Assembly (NCBI GenBank): GCA_910580075.1
Contig: CAJTVR010000072.1
Coordinates: 1 to 23,302 of the forward strand
From: an uncultured Eubacterium sp.
GTDB taxonomy: Bacteria > Bacillota > Clostridia > Lachnospirales > Lachnospiraceae
Direction: 5' to 3'
DNA: 23,302 bases
Below, piece after piece: positions 16,791 through 23,280 of this stretch. The position numbers and the translations under genes are program-made. The first letter of the stretch is position 1; each line of letters opens with the position of its first letter. The notes below the pieces were generated by a model that ran no database searches, had not been told where the DNA came from, and worked only from the letters and a program-made list of their open reading frames with translations.

Positions 16791-17306
16791 ATGGAGCAAA
16801 AAAGCAATATTACGCTGATTGGAATGCCTGGTGCCGGCAAGAGTACGGCAGGCATAGTGCTTGCAAAAGTACTCGGTTACCGTTTTATTGACAGCGACCT
16901 GGAAATTCAGGAAACATACGGTGCGCTGCTGCATGAACTCATTCAGCGCTATGGAAATGAAAAATTTCTGGAAATGGAAAACAGGGTTAATGCTGCAGTT
17001 TCACCACAGCGGTCTGTAATTGCCACTGGCGGAAGTGCAGTTTATGGAAAAGAAGCAATGGAGCATTTTCGGGATATATCTGTCGTGGTTTATCTGAGGC
17101 TGACTTATGAAAATCTGATATTGCGGCTTGGCGATTTAAAAGAGCGCGGAGTCATTATGAAACCGGGTCAGACACTGCAGGATATTATTAAAGAGAGACA
17201 GCCGCTTTATGAACACTATGCGCATGTAACGATAGATGCAGACGGGCTGGATATCCGGGGAATTGTGGAAACAATTGTAAATGAAGTAAAAGAGGCTGTC
17301 AGCTGA
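16791..17306 (+). CDS. Shikimate-kinase-like P-loop kinase
   Basis: 171 residues with the size and fold of shikimate kinase, which phosphorylates shikimate in the chorismate pathway. It has a Walker A at 11-19 (GMPGAGKST), Asp34 and Asp36 (FIDSDLEIQ), TGGSAV at 79-84, and a lid region ending ERQPLY. The position of the shikimate-binding Arg (the FR of the GExxFRxxE motif) is Leu60 here (KFLEMENRV), so substrate specificity is uncertain. Many clostridial proteins annotated as shikimate kinase share this variant, as I recall. No other aro genes are nearby. It lies 67 nt behind nrdD and may be cotranscribed. The stop codon is inside its own terminator. Confidence 0.7.
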   Translation: MEQKSNITLIGMPGAGKSTAGIVLAKVLGYRFIDSDLEIQETYGALLHELIQRYGNEKFLEMENRVNAAVSPQRSVIATGGSAVYGKEAMEHFRDISVVVYLRLTYENLILRLGDLKERGVIMKPGQTLQDIIKERQPLYEHYAHVTIDADGLDIRGIVETIVNEVKEAVS

Positions 17307-17321
17307 CAGGCCTCTTTTTTT
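17290..17321. terminator. Terminator overlapping the kinase stop codon
   Basis: AGAGG pairs with CCTCT and TGTC with GACA around an AGCT loop, followed by seven T residues. The stop TGA (17304-17306) lies within the stem. The minus strand also shows a short T-run, so it may end the convergent Rpn gene too. Confidence 0.88.
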
Positions 17322-17393
17322 CAGGAAAAAGCGGCATAAAAACTGTCATGGCAGAGTGTTCCCTGAACGGATATGCCATAGCATCCTGTTATG

Positions 17394-18341
17394 TTACAGC
17401 TGGTACTTTTCAAACAGTTCGTTTCGGAAATTTTCATCCGTGCTGGCTCTTTCCAGATCATCCAGACGGTTTTCCTTAAGCAGAATCTGATTCAGACGGA
17501 AAAACCGCAGGAGCATGTTCCGGCCTTCTGCACGGCCTTGTTCCAGCCCTTCGTTAAATGTATGCTGTAAATGTTTTTTTGCATTATATTCTGTAAGCAG
17601 CATATGTAACACCTCGCTTCTGCTGTGGATTAAAATATCCTTTAGAATGTCTTTTTCTATGCAGTCATCAATTGCCTGTTCGAGTGCATATTCGAGACGG
17701 TATCCGGCATCCAGGTTTTTGTTTACGGTTTCTACAAAGCATGTATATTCCAGCAGTCTGCGGCAGTTTTGCAGCAGTTTTTCATTGTGTCCAGGGTTGA
17801 TGTTCAGGACGCGCACCCGGCATTCCAGAGCCGGCTGTGCAGCTGTTTCCTGTTCCGGATTTCCTGTTTCCGGTTCAAAGGCATCGGAGAGCTTTAGTTC
17901 AAGTTCATCCGGCTGGTTCTGCCTTCCGTTGTAAAACACAATATACTGCGGCCGTGGCAGTCTGACCAGGGTTTTTCCATAAATATCAAGGCCGTTTCGG
18001 CTGATATAGGATACATACAGCCTTGCAAAATAGGATAGTCCCCGCACCGGCATATTTGGATTAAAGGTGGAATGGTGCTCATAAAGGTTCAGTACTGAGG
18101 CTATGATAAAGGACAGGTCATTTTTCATGGACAGGTATACTGCGTTTTCAATTGTCGTGACTTCGAATTCACGGGGATGGCTGTAGCTGCTTGCGTTCAG
18201 CGCATTGTAAAGGTCAAGCATTGCAGATCTGTCCTGAAATACTTTCCGGAACAGGTCGTCTTTAAATGTACGGCTTAAAAACAGCCGTTTCCACCATCCA
18301 GTTATATGGTACGTGAATTTTTTCTTTTTTTCTTTTGCCAT
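17394..18341 (-). CDS. Rpn-family recombination-promoting nuclease / transposase-like protein
   Basis: 315 residues. The N-terminal half carries the Rpn/YhgA-like (PD-(D/E)XK) pattern: TFKDDLFRKVFQD (25-37), MKNDLSFII (72-80), LYEHHSTFNPNMPVR (86-100), and a LVRLPRPQYIVFYNG segment. The charged C-terminal part includes the usual EGLEQGRAEGRN region. These proteins promote RecA-independent recombination or are domesticated transposases. At the E-x-Q active-site position the family usually has EHQ; here it is EHH (His90), which may impair catalysis. GGAGG precedes the ATG. There are no flanking inverted repeats marking it as an intact insertion sequence. Confidence 0.82.
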   Translation of the reverse strand: MAKEKKKKFTYHITGWWKRLFLSRTFKDDLFRKVFQDRSAMLDLYNALNASSYSHPREFEVTTIENAVYLSMKNDLSFIIASVLNLYEHHSTFNPNMPVRGLSYFARLYVSYISRNGLDIYGKTLVRLPRPQYIVFYNGRQNQPDELELKLSDAFEPETGNPEQETAAQPALECRVRVLNINPGHNEKLLQNCRRLLEYTCFVETVNKNLDAGYRLEYALEQAIDDCIEKDILKDILIHSRSEVLHMLLTEYNAKKHLQHTFNEGLEQGRAEGRNMLLRFFRLNQILLKENRLDDLERASTDENFRNELFEKYQL

Positions 18342-18352
18342 TTGTTTCCTCC

Positions 18353-18381
18353 ATTATATATGAATGACTGCTGCAATACAA
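18353..18381 (-). promoter_or_regulatory. Possible promoter abutting the Rpn ribosome site
   Basis: On the minus strand TTGTAT (18381-18376) and TATAAT (18358-18353) are 17 nt apart. The -10 ends only about 11 nt before the start codon, so the start point would fall at or inside the ribosome site. Either the mRNA is nearly leaderless or the match is chance. Confidence 0.3.
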
Positions 18382-18516
18382 CATGAAAATGGGAATACTT
18401 TTAGAGCGGGCCGGTAATGGAACATATAAAAAGAGAACTTCTGGAAATTCTTTCAGTCAGGGAAGATCAGACAAATTTGAGATGATTGAAAAATGAACAA
18501 AAAACAGAAGGGATTC

Positions 18517-18605
18517 AGAACGTGCCTTAAAAATGTTTTCCATATGATGTAGTTCACAGTCTGCAGAGAATACAGTTTGCGGGAATGATTTTTAAGACAC
18601 GCTCT
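18517..18605. repeat. Long imperfect inverted repeat (89 nt) in an intergenic gap
   Basis: The 18342-18716 gap holds no gene I can support. Within it, AGAACGTGCCTTAAAAAT (18517-18534) faces ATTTTTAAGACACGCTCT (18588-18605): 16 of 18 positions pair, and pairing continues inward (TTTCC with GGGAA). The loop is about 40 nt. It lies downstream of queC and upstream of the Rpn gene and could be a structured RNA or a miniature mobile element. Confidence 0.65.
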
Positions 18606-18716
18606 AAGATGTATGTACGGGGCAGGTAAACGGATATTCCGTATAGCTGACGGCTTTGAATTGCAGGATTTTGATTAACTGAGTTTTAGATGCTTCGCAC
18701 ATGGGGTATTGTCTGC

Positions 18717-19403
18717 TTATAGCAGGGCCGGATCTTTGACATGATTTGCTTCAAACGCATTCTGTCTGTCGATGCAGGTACCGCAGCGGCCGCATGGAAA
18801 CTGGCCGCCTTCATAGCAGCTCCAGGTCAGTTCATAAGGCACCCGGAGTCTCAGGCCCTCTTTTACTACGTCTGCTTTGCTGCTGTTTATAAAAGGAGCT
18901 TCCAAACGGAGAGTTTTGCCGCTTCCCAGCGTTACCGCAAGGTTCATGCTGTCAAAAAATGCCCTGCTGCAGTCAGGATAAGCGCTGCCTGCTGCATCAT
19001 CCTGATGGGCACCGTAATAAATACAGCTGCAGCCCATGGAAAGAGCCATGCTTGCAGCAGAAGCCAGAAACAGACCATTACGGAACGGCACATAGGTGGA
19101 TACAAGTCCGTCCGGTCTGTTTTCTAACTGGCTGGCATAGGATTCTTTGGGGATTTCCTGCTGGGAATGGGACAAAAGACTACAGCTGCTTTCTGCAAAA
19201 ACAGGCGTAAGATCTAACTGTTTCCCATTTAATCCGTAATATGTTAAAATCTTTGCAGCAGCTTCGATTTCTTTTTCGTGTTTCTGTCCGTAAGTAATAG
19301 AAAGCGGAATAACCTGTTCTTTTCCATGCCGTTCGATGGCAAGGGCCAGACAGGTGGTGCTGTCAATGCCGCCGCTGAATAATACCATTGCTTTTTCTTT
19401 CAT
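18717..19403 (-). CDS. queC: 7-cyano-7-deazaguanine (preQ0) synthase
   Basis: 228 residues. QueC converts 7-carboxy-7-deazaguanine to preQ0 with ATP and ammonia, in queuosine synthesis. It has the PP-loop SGGIDST (10-16), the conserved YVPFRNGLFLA, and a C-terminal zinc site of four cysteines (Cys196, 204, 207, 210; PCGRCGTC). AAAGGAA precedes the ATG. It is last in the minus-strand set queT-queF-queC, 63 nt after queF; that gap holds a small ATCAGG/CCTGAT hairpin without a T-run. queD and queE, needed for the earlier steps, are not in the window. Confidence 0.95.
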   Translation of the reverse strand: MKEKAMVLFSGGIDSTTCLALAIERHGKEQVIPLSITYGQKHEKEIEAAAKILTYYGLNGKQLDLTPVFAESSCSLLSHSQQEIPKESYASQLENRPDGLVSTYVPFRNGLFLASAASMALSMGCSCIYYGAHQDDAAGSAYPDCSRAFFDSMNLAVTLGSGKTLRLEAPFINSSKADVVKEGLRLRVPYELTWSCYEGGQFPCGRCGTCIDRQNAFEANHVKDPALL

Positions 19404-19466
19404 AGCAGTTCCTTTCGTTAATTTTATCAGGCAGTTTTTACCTGATTAAATGACGGATACCCGGGT

Positions 19467-19964
19467 TTACCTGTTGTCTATTTTTTCCGGATACAGGTCG
19501 TGGCGGGTCAGGCGATCGAAAGCTGCCTGTTCCCAGCAGGTGCCTGGCTTGCCGTAATTGCAGTAAGGATCTATGGAAATGCCTCCGCGCGGGGTAAATT
19601 TGCCCCAGACTTCGATGTATTTTGGATCCATCAGCCTGATTAAATCTTCCATGATAATATTTACACAGTCTTCATGAAAATCTCCGTGATTTCTAAAGCT
19701 GAACAGATACAGCTTGAGTGATTTGCTCTCCACCATCCGTTCTCCCGGTACATAGGAAATATAAATGGTGGCAAAATCCGGCTGTCCTGTCATAGGACAA
19801 AGACTGGTAAATTCCGGGCAGTTAAATTTAACAAAATAGTCATGATCCGGGTGCTTGTTTGGGAAAGTTTCCAGCACTTGCGGGGCATAATCATCCGGGT
19901 ATTTTGTATTCTGGTTTCCTAAAAAAGTAATGCCGTTTAATTCTTCAGAGTTTCTTCCCTGCAT
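19467..19964 (-). CDS. queF: NADPH-dependent preQ0 reductase (7-cyano-7-deazaguanine reductase)
   Basis: 165 residues, the short single-domain (type I) QueF. It reduces the nitrile of preQ0 to the aminomethyl group of preQ1. The nucleophile is Cys56 in FTSLCPMTGQPDFA with Asp63 nearby; His97 and Glu98 lie in FRNHGDFHED, after the QueF signature ESKSLKLY (79-86). AAAGGAG precedes the ATG. The order queF then queC suggests one transcript, though 211 nt separate queT from queF, so queF may also have its own control element. Confidence 0.95.
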   Translation of the reverse strand: MQGRNSEELNGITFLGNQNTKYPDDYAPQVLETFPNKHPDHDYFVKFNCPEFTSLCPMTGQPDFATIYISYVPGERMVESKSLKLYLFSFRNHGDFHEDCVNIIMEDLIRLMDPKYIEVWGKFTPRGGISIDPYCNYGKPGTCWEQAAFDRLTRHDLYPEKIDNR

Positions 19965-19995
19965 GTCCTGCTCCTTTCAGGTACAGATGTGTGCC

Positions 19996-20058
19996 GGCGG
20001 CTGTAAAACTCTATAAACCCGTATAGATACAGGCTTTGATGCCGGTTTTACGCTCGCC
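19996..20058 (-). other. Structured element in the queF leader
   Basis: GGCG-GCT-GTAAAAC (19996-20009) and GTTTTAC-GCT-CGCC (20045-20058) pair at 11 of 14 positions. They enclose two smaller hairpins, GGC/GCC and CCTGT/ACGGG. It ends about 30 nt before the queF start codon and has no T-run on the minus strand. It could be a control element of queF. I could not match it to the preQ1 riboswitch classes. Confidence 0.4.
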
Positions 20059-20175
20059 TTATTTATGATAAGTAACAGTATAAAAGTTATAAGATTCAAA
20101 GGGCTGCCAGTCCGGCCGCCAGAAGCGGGGATGAACTGCCAGCCGGTAAGTAAGGGGCGAAGATAGCAGCAAAGA

Positions 20176-20682
20176 CTATGCTTTGTGTATGTTCGCATGT
20201 CTGCCCGCAGTAATCTGTCCGAGTGCTTTTACCAGCAGTACACCGCAGACGGCCGGTATCACCTGTCCGATGCAAAGGCTTGCTGCCAGCGGCAGATACG
20301 GCAGTTTCAGCAGATAAGACAGCCAGAGCGGAACACCCAGCCCCGGTACCAGCACGATAGGAATCAGGATCAGCCAGCGGTTTAGATGCAGTGTGCGTAT
20401 GCCGGTAATCAGCGAAGCTGTTACAATACCAACCATGCATCCTCCGATCATATCCAGAAGACCTAATCCTCCAAACAGCATGTTTGCTATGAAATTTGCG
20501 AGACCAAGTGGTATAATCAAAAACGGGAACAGATAGGAAAGAGCATACAGCGCCGTAGCGATCCGGATCTGATAAGCGCCGAAAGAAAAACTCTGGGTAA
20601 AATACAGCACCGTTACATACAGTGCAATTACCATAGCAGAAAATGTCAGTTTCTGCACTTTGCTCATATCTTTATCAATCAT
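20176..20682 (-). CDS. queT: Queuosine precursor ECF transporter S-component
   Basis: 168 residues, nearly all hydrophobic, with about five to six membrane segments after a short charged N-terminus (MIDKDMSKVQKLTFSAMVIALYVT). It resembles QueT (COG4708), the substrate-binding component that works with the shared ECF energy module to import preQ1 or preQ0. GGAGG (20696-20692) precedes the ATG. The preQ1 aptamer in its leader and the queF and queC genes behind it support the assignment strongly. The energy-coupling genes are not in the window. Confidence 0.9.
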   Translation of the reverse strand: MIDKDMSKVQKLTFSAMVIALYVTVLYFTQSFSFGAYQIRIATALYALSYLFPFLIIPLGLANFIANMLFGGLGLLDMIGGCMVGIVTASLITGIRTLHLNRWLILIPIVLVPGLGVPLWLSYLLKLPYLPLAASLCIGQVIPAVCGVLLVKALGQITAGRHANIHKA

Positions 20683-20726
20683 ATTGATTCACCTCCAAAT
20701 AAATGCACAACAGCTTAATAAGTTAC

Positions 20727-20772
20727 AGCTGTCCCTAGTTTTGTTTATTGACAGGATGGTCTCGAACTGTCA
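20727..20772 (-). ncRNA. preQ1-I riboswitch
   Basis: On the minus strand, stem P1 is TGACAG (20772-20767) with CTGTCA (20754-20749), enclosing a 12-nt loop. It is followed by the A-rich tail ATAAACAAAACTAGGG, very like the tail of the Thermoanaerobacter preQ1-I aptamer (TTAACAAAACAAGG as I recall it). Pseudoknot pairing is possible between GTTC of the loop and GGAC of the tail. The tail end overlaps ACAGCT (20732-20727), which can instead pair with AGCTGT (20715-20710) just before the ribosome site: a plausible switching helix. It lies between the queT promoter and queT, as expected for feedback by preQ1. Confidence 0.75.
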
Positions 20773-20816
20773 GTTTCATATTCGGAAGCATGCTGCATGA
20801 TCTGCAGACATGCAAG

Positions 20817-20845
20817 AGTATACAACATGATCCGGAAAAATGCAA
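20817..20845 (-). promoter_or_regulatory. queT promoter
   Basis: On the minus strand TTGCAT (20845-20840) and TATACT (20822-20817) are 17 nt apart. The leader to queT is about 130 nt and contains the preQ1 aptamer. Confidence 0.7.
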
Positions 20846-20895
20846 GATAAAAATTCAGATGTGCCTTTGATTTTGTAAAAAAAATATAAAATCTA

Positions 20896-20923
20896 TTGAC
20901 ATCTCAAAAATATGCATTATAAT
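20896..20923 (+). promoter_or_regulatory. Consensus sigma-A promoter upstream of marR
   Basis: TTGACA (20896-20901) and TATAAT (20918-20923) both match consensus exactly, with a 16-nt spacer. It fires away from queT toward the attenuator, the CIRCE element and marR, with a start near 20930. Confidence 0.8.
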
Positions 20924-20948
20924 GTATAAAAGGCTAAATACTTCCAAA

Positions 20949-20992
20949 ATACAGTCAGTGATCATGCTTCTGTATCAGGAGCATATTTTTTT
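20949..20992 (+). terminator. Terminator with a competing antiterminator stem
   Basis: ATGCTTCT (20964-20971) pairs with AGGAGCAT (20977-20984), followed by seven T residues (20986-20992). An alternative stem, ATACAG (20949-20954) with CTGTAT (20970-20975), uses part of the terminator arm and loop, so the two cannot form together. This is the pattern of an attenuator, only about 60 nt after the start point. It could otherwise simply end a ~60-nt small RNA. Confidence 0.6.
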
Positions 20993-21001
20993 AATCAGAC
21001 A

Positions 21002-21028
21002 TTAGCACTCACATATGAAGAGTGCTAC
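21002..21028. promoter_or_regulatory. CIRCE element (HrcA operator)
   Basis: TTAGCACTC (21002-21010), a 9-nt spacer, and GAGTGCTAC (21020-21028) match the CIRCE consensus TTAGCACTC-N9-GAGTGCTAA at 17 of 18 arm positions. HrcA binds this to repress groESL and dnaK operons. No chaperone gene is in the window; the next gene is a MarR regulator followed by citrate synthase. Confidence 0.88.
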
Positions 21029-21125
21029 CAAGAATTATGTCGAAATATAACAGCTGTCTGTGGATATCCGCTAATATTCTTTTGACTTCTCAGTAACCGG
21101 TGATTTCAGTGTTTCTTAAAAATAG

Positions 21126-21131
21126 TATAAT
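21126..21131 (+). promoter_or_regulatory. Possible second marR promoter (-10 only)
   Basis: A perfect TATAAT lies 80 nt before the marR start, but the region 16-18 nt upstream holds only a weak -35. A TTGAC at 21083 is too far away to pair with it. Apart from the features listed, 20683-21210 holds no further gene I can see. Confidence 0.3.
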
Positions 21132-21210
21132 ACAATGCTGCAGACTTTCCATTTTTGCCAGAAACAGAAATGATAATTCAAAAAATATTTTCAGAAACAG
21201 GAGGATTTTT

Positions 21211-21753
21211 ATGGTACAACGTGAAAAAATGAATAGTGAAGAAATCAACGAAAACAGAATACCGGAAATCGAAAAAGAAATCACTGATTCCGATATTATA
21301 GAATTATCCCATGAGCTGACATACCGCCGTTTTTTGTTAAGCGACGGAAAAATCCGCAGCTTTTTCCAGAAACTGACGATTCCAGAGTATCTTGCACTGC
21401 ACATTATTAAAGAAAGCGAACAGCAGGATGAGTCTGGAAAAACATATCTTACAGGTATCGCAGAGAAAATGCAAAGGACAGTCCGTCAGACGTCTCATCT
21501 GGTAAAATCCTTGCAGGAACGCGGATTTCTGGCCTGGTCTCATGATGGCGACGGGAGCGAGGGTACATATGTCACAATTACGCAGGAGGGCAAAAAAATG
21601 CTGGCAGAGGAAGAAGACACACTGAAAGAATTCTATGGCAGGGTTTTTGCCCGATTTGGCAAAGACAGCCTGATGGAGCTTTTACGGCTGATGAAACAGC
21701 TGGAATCTGTTATGGGTGCTGAGTTTAAAGCAATGGAAGGAGCTGGTGAATAG
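21211..21753 (+). CDS. MarR-family transcriptional regulator
   Basis: 180 residues. The centre is a winged helix of MarR type (LTIPEYLALHII, then TGIAEKMQRTVRQTSHLVKS, then the wing GDGSEGTYVTITQEGKKML), flanked by helices for dimerisation. The frame opens at 21100, but AGGAGG just upstream of ATG 21211 (MVQREKMNSE) fixes the start. The stop codon abuts the citrate synthase ATG, so the two are translationally coupled, and the regulator probably controls this operon in response to a metabolite or stress. The leader carries an attenuator-like hairpin pair and a CIRCE element. Confidence 0.85.
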   Translation: MVQREKMNSEEINENRIPEIEKEITDSDIIELSHELTYRRFLLSDGKIRSFFQKLTIPEYLALHIIKESEQQDESGKTYLTGIAEKMQRTVRQTSHLVKSLQERGFLAWSHDGDGSEGTYVTITQEGKKMLAEEEDTLKEFYGRVFARFGKDSLMELLRLMKQLESVMGAEFKAMEGAGE

Positions 21754-23079
21754 ATGATAGAGCAGCTGAATAATTATGCAGCAAAAAAAGAAGATGCATG
21801 CCGAAAGAATGATATGATTTCACCAAGGCTGTATGAAGAATACGGTGTCAATCTGGGTCTCCGTGACGAAAAAGGCAACGGTGTGCTGACCGGGCTGACA
21901 AGAATATCTAAAATCGTATCTGCAAAATTTGAAAACGGCAGGAAAATACCATGTGACGGTGAACTGTGGTACCGCGGTTACCGGGTGGAGGATCTGATTA
22001 GAAATCTCGGCGATACAGAAATGGGATTTGAAAAAACTGCTTATCTGCTTTTAATGGGCGAGATGCCATCGGATGAAGAATACCAGGAATTTTATCAGAT
22101 CGTCGGGGAATGCCGTACGCTGCCTCCGAATTTTACGAGAGATGTTATAATGAAAAAACCTGGCGCGGATATTATGAATACGATGACAAGAAGTATTCTG
22201 AATCTGGCAGCCTATGATGAAAATGCCATGGATACAAGTGTTACAAACAGCCTGCGGCAGTGCATCCAGCTTATCAGCCAGTTTCCGGCGCTGGCGGTTT
22301 ATGGCTATAATGCTTACAATTATTATGTAAATCAGTCAAGCATGATTATCCATAATCCGGAACCGTCACTGTCTGCGGCAGAAAATATTCTGCGGATGCT
22401 AAGACCTGACCGGCAGTATACCCAGGTGGAAGCAAAGGTACTTGATACGGCCCTGATTTTGCATATGGAGCATGGCGGCGGTAATAATTCCACTTTTACA
22501 ACAAGAGTTGTCAGCTCTTCCGGATCGGATACATATTCGACAATTGCAGCAGCGATGTCTTCCTTAAAAGGTCCGAAACATGGCGGAGCAAATATCAAGG
22601 TTATGGAAATGATGTCAGATATCCGTGATCATGTAAAAGACTATGCGGATAAAGAGGAGCTGGCTGCGTACCTGTCTAAGATACTCGACGGGGAAGCCTT
22701 TGACGGCAGAAAGCTGATTTATGGAATGGGCCATGCTGTTTATACACTTTCAGATCCAAGGGAACGTGTATTTAAGAAATATGTAGAAAAGCTGGCAGAA
22801 GCAAAGGGCAGGCAGCAGGATATGATGCTGTATCAGAATGTGGAAGATCTGGCTCCGGTTCTGATTGGCAGCAAACGCAATAGAAATAAAGATGCCAGTC
22901 CGAATGTGGACTTTTACAGCGGATTTGTATATGAAATGCTTGGAATCCCGCAGGAACTGTATACAGCGATGTTTGCAGTAGCCAGAATTGTGGGCTGGAG
23001 TGCGCACCGCATTGAAGAATTAATCTGTACGGACAAGATCATCAGGCCGGCATATATGAGCGTGATGGAAAAGCGGTAG
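21754..23079 (+). CDS. gltA: Citrate synthase
   Basis: 441 residues. It condenses oxaloacetate with acetyl-CoA to citrate, the first step to 2-oxoglutarate and glutamate in anaerobes with a partial TCA cycle. Conserved segments are present: HMEHGGGNNSTFT, GPKHGGANIKV, the catalytic-His region YGMGHAVYTLSDPR, and NVDFYSG with the catalytic Asp. The N-terminal extension (~40 residues) is common in the clostridial form. AAGGAG ends inside marR and ATG 21754 follows the marR stop directly. The 2-methylcitrate variant cannot be excluded by sequence alone, but no prp genes are nearby. The gene symbol is a generic choice. Confidence 0.92.
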   Translation: MIEQLNNYAAKKEDACRKNDMISPRLYEEYGVNLGLRDEKGNGVLTGLTRISKIVSAKFENGRKIPCDGELWYRGYRVEDLIRNLGDTEMGFEKTAYLLLMGEMPSDEEYQEFYQIVGECRTLPPNFTRDVIMKKPGADIMNTMTRSILNLAAYDENAMDTSVTNSLRQCIQLISQFPALAVYGYNAYNYYVNQSSMIIHNPEPSLSAAENILRMLRPDRQYTQVEAKVLDTALILHMEHGGGNNSTFTTRVVSSSGSDTYSTIAAAMSSLKGPKHGGANIKVMEMMSDIRDHVKDYADKEELAAYLSKILDGEAFDGRKLIYGMGHAVYTLSDPRERVFKKYVEKLAEAKGRQQDMMLYQNVEDLAPVLIGSKRNRNKDASPNVDFYSGFVYEMLGIPQELYTAMFAVARIVGWSAHRIEELICTDKIIRPAYMSVMEKR

Positions 23080-23080
23080 A

Positions 23081-23159
23081 ATGCTCTCCGCCGGGCATGC
23101 GGCCCCAAAATGCTGTTTTACAAATCAGCAGTATAGATTAACCGGATGGCGGAGTGCAT
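23081..23159. repeat. Inverted repeat after citrate synthase
   Basis: ATGCTCTCCGCC (23081-23092) and GGCGGAGTGCAT (23148-23159) pair at 11 of 12 positions, and TGCTG/CAGCA pairs inside. It begins just past the stop codon. There is no T-run, so it is a structured 3' end rather than a standard terminator. Confidence 0.6.
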
Positions 23160-23234
23160 CACAAAGCCAGTTACTGGCATTCAAGGAAAACAGATCAATG
23201 CGTAAGATGCAGGGCAGGGAAACTTACAGGCTAA

Positions 23235-23280
23235 CCGGACGCCGGGACGGAGAAACTTTTTCCTTTTTCTGTTCCGCCTG
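23235..23280 (+). repeat. Dispersed intergenic repeat, copy 3
   Basis: CCGGACGCCGGGACGGAG followed by AAAC and the 20-nt identical core ending at 23277. This is close to copy 2 over about 45 nt including the upstream TAACC. A partial echo, TTAACCGGATGGCGG, lies at 23138-23152. Confidence 0.8.

Noticed and set aside
17394..18716. Insertion sequence around the Rpn gene
   Set aside because: No terminal inverted repeats bracket the gene and no target duplication is visible; the nearby inverted repeat lies wholly on one side.
20096..20440. Minus-strand 114-codon ORF overlapping queT
   Set aside because: It is the out-of-frame shadow of queT; queT itself matches its family over full length.
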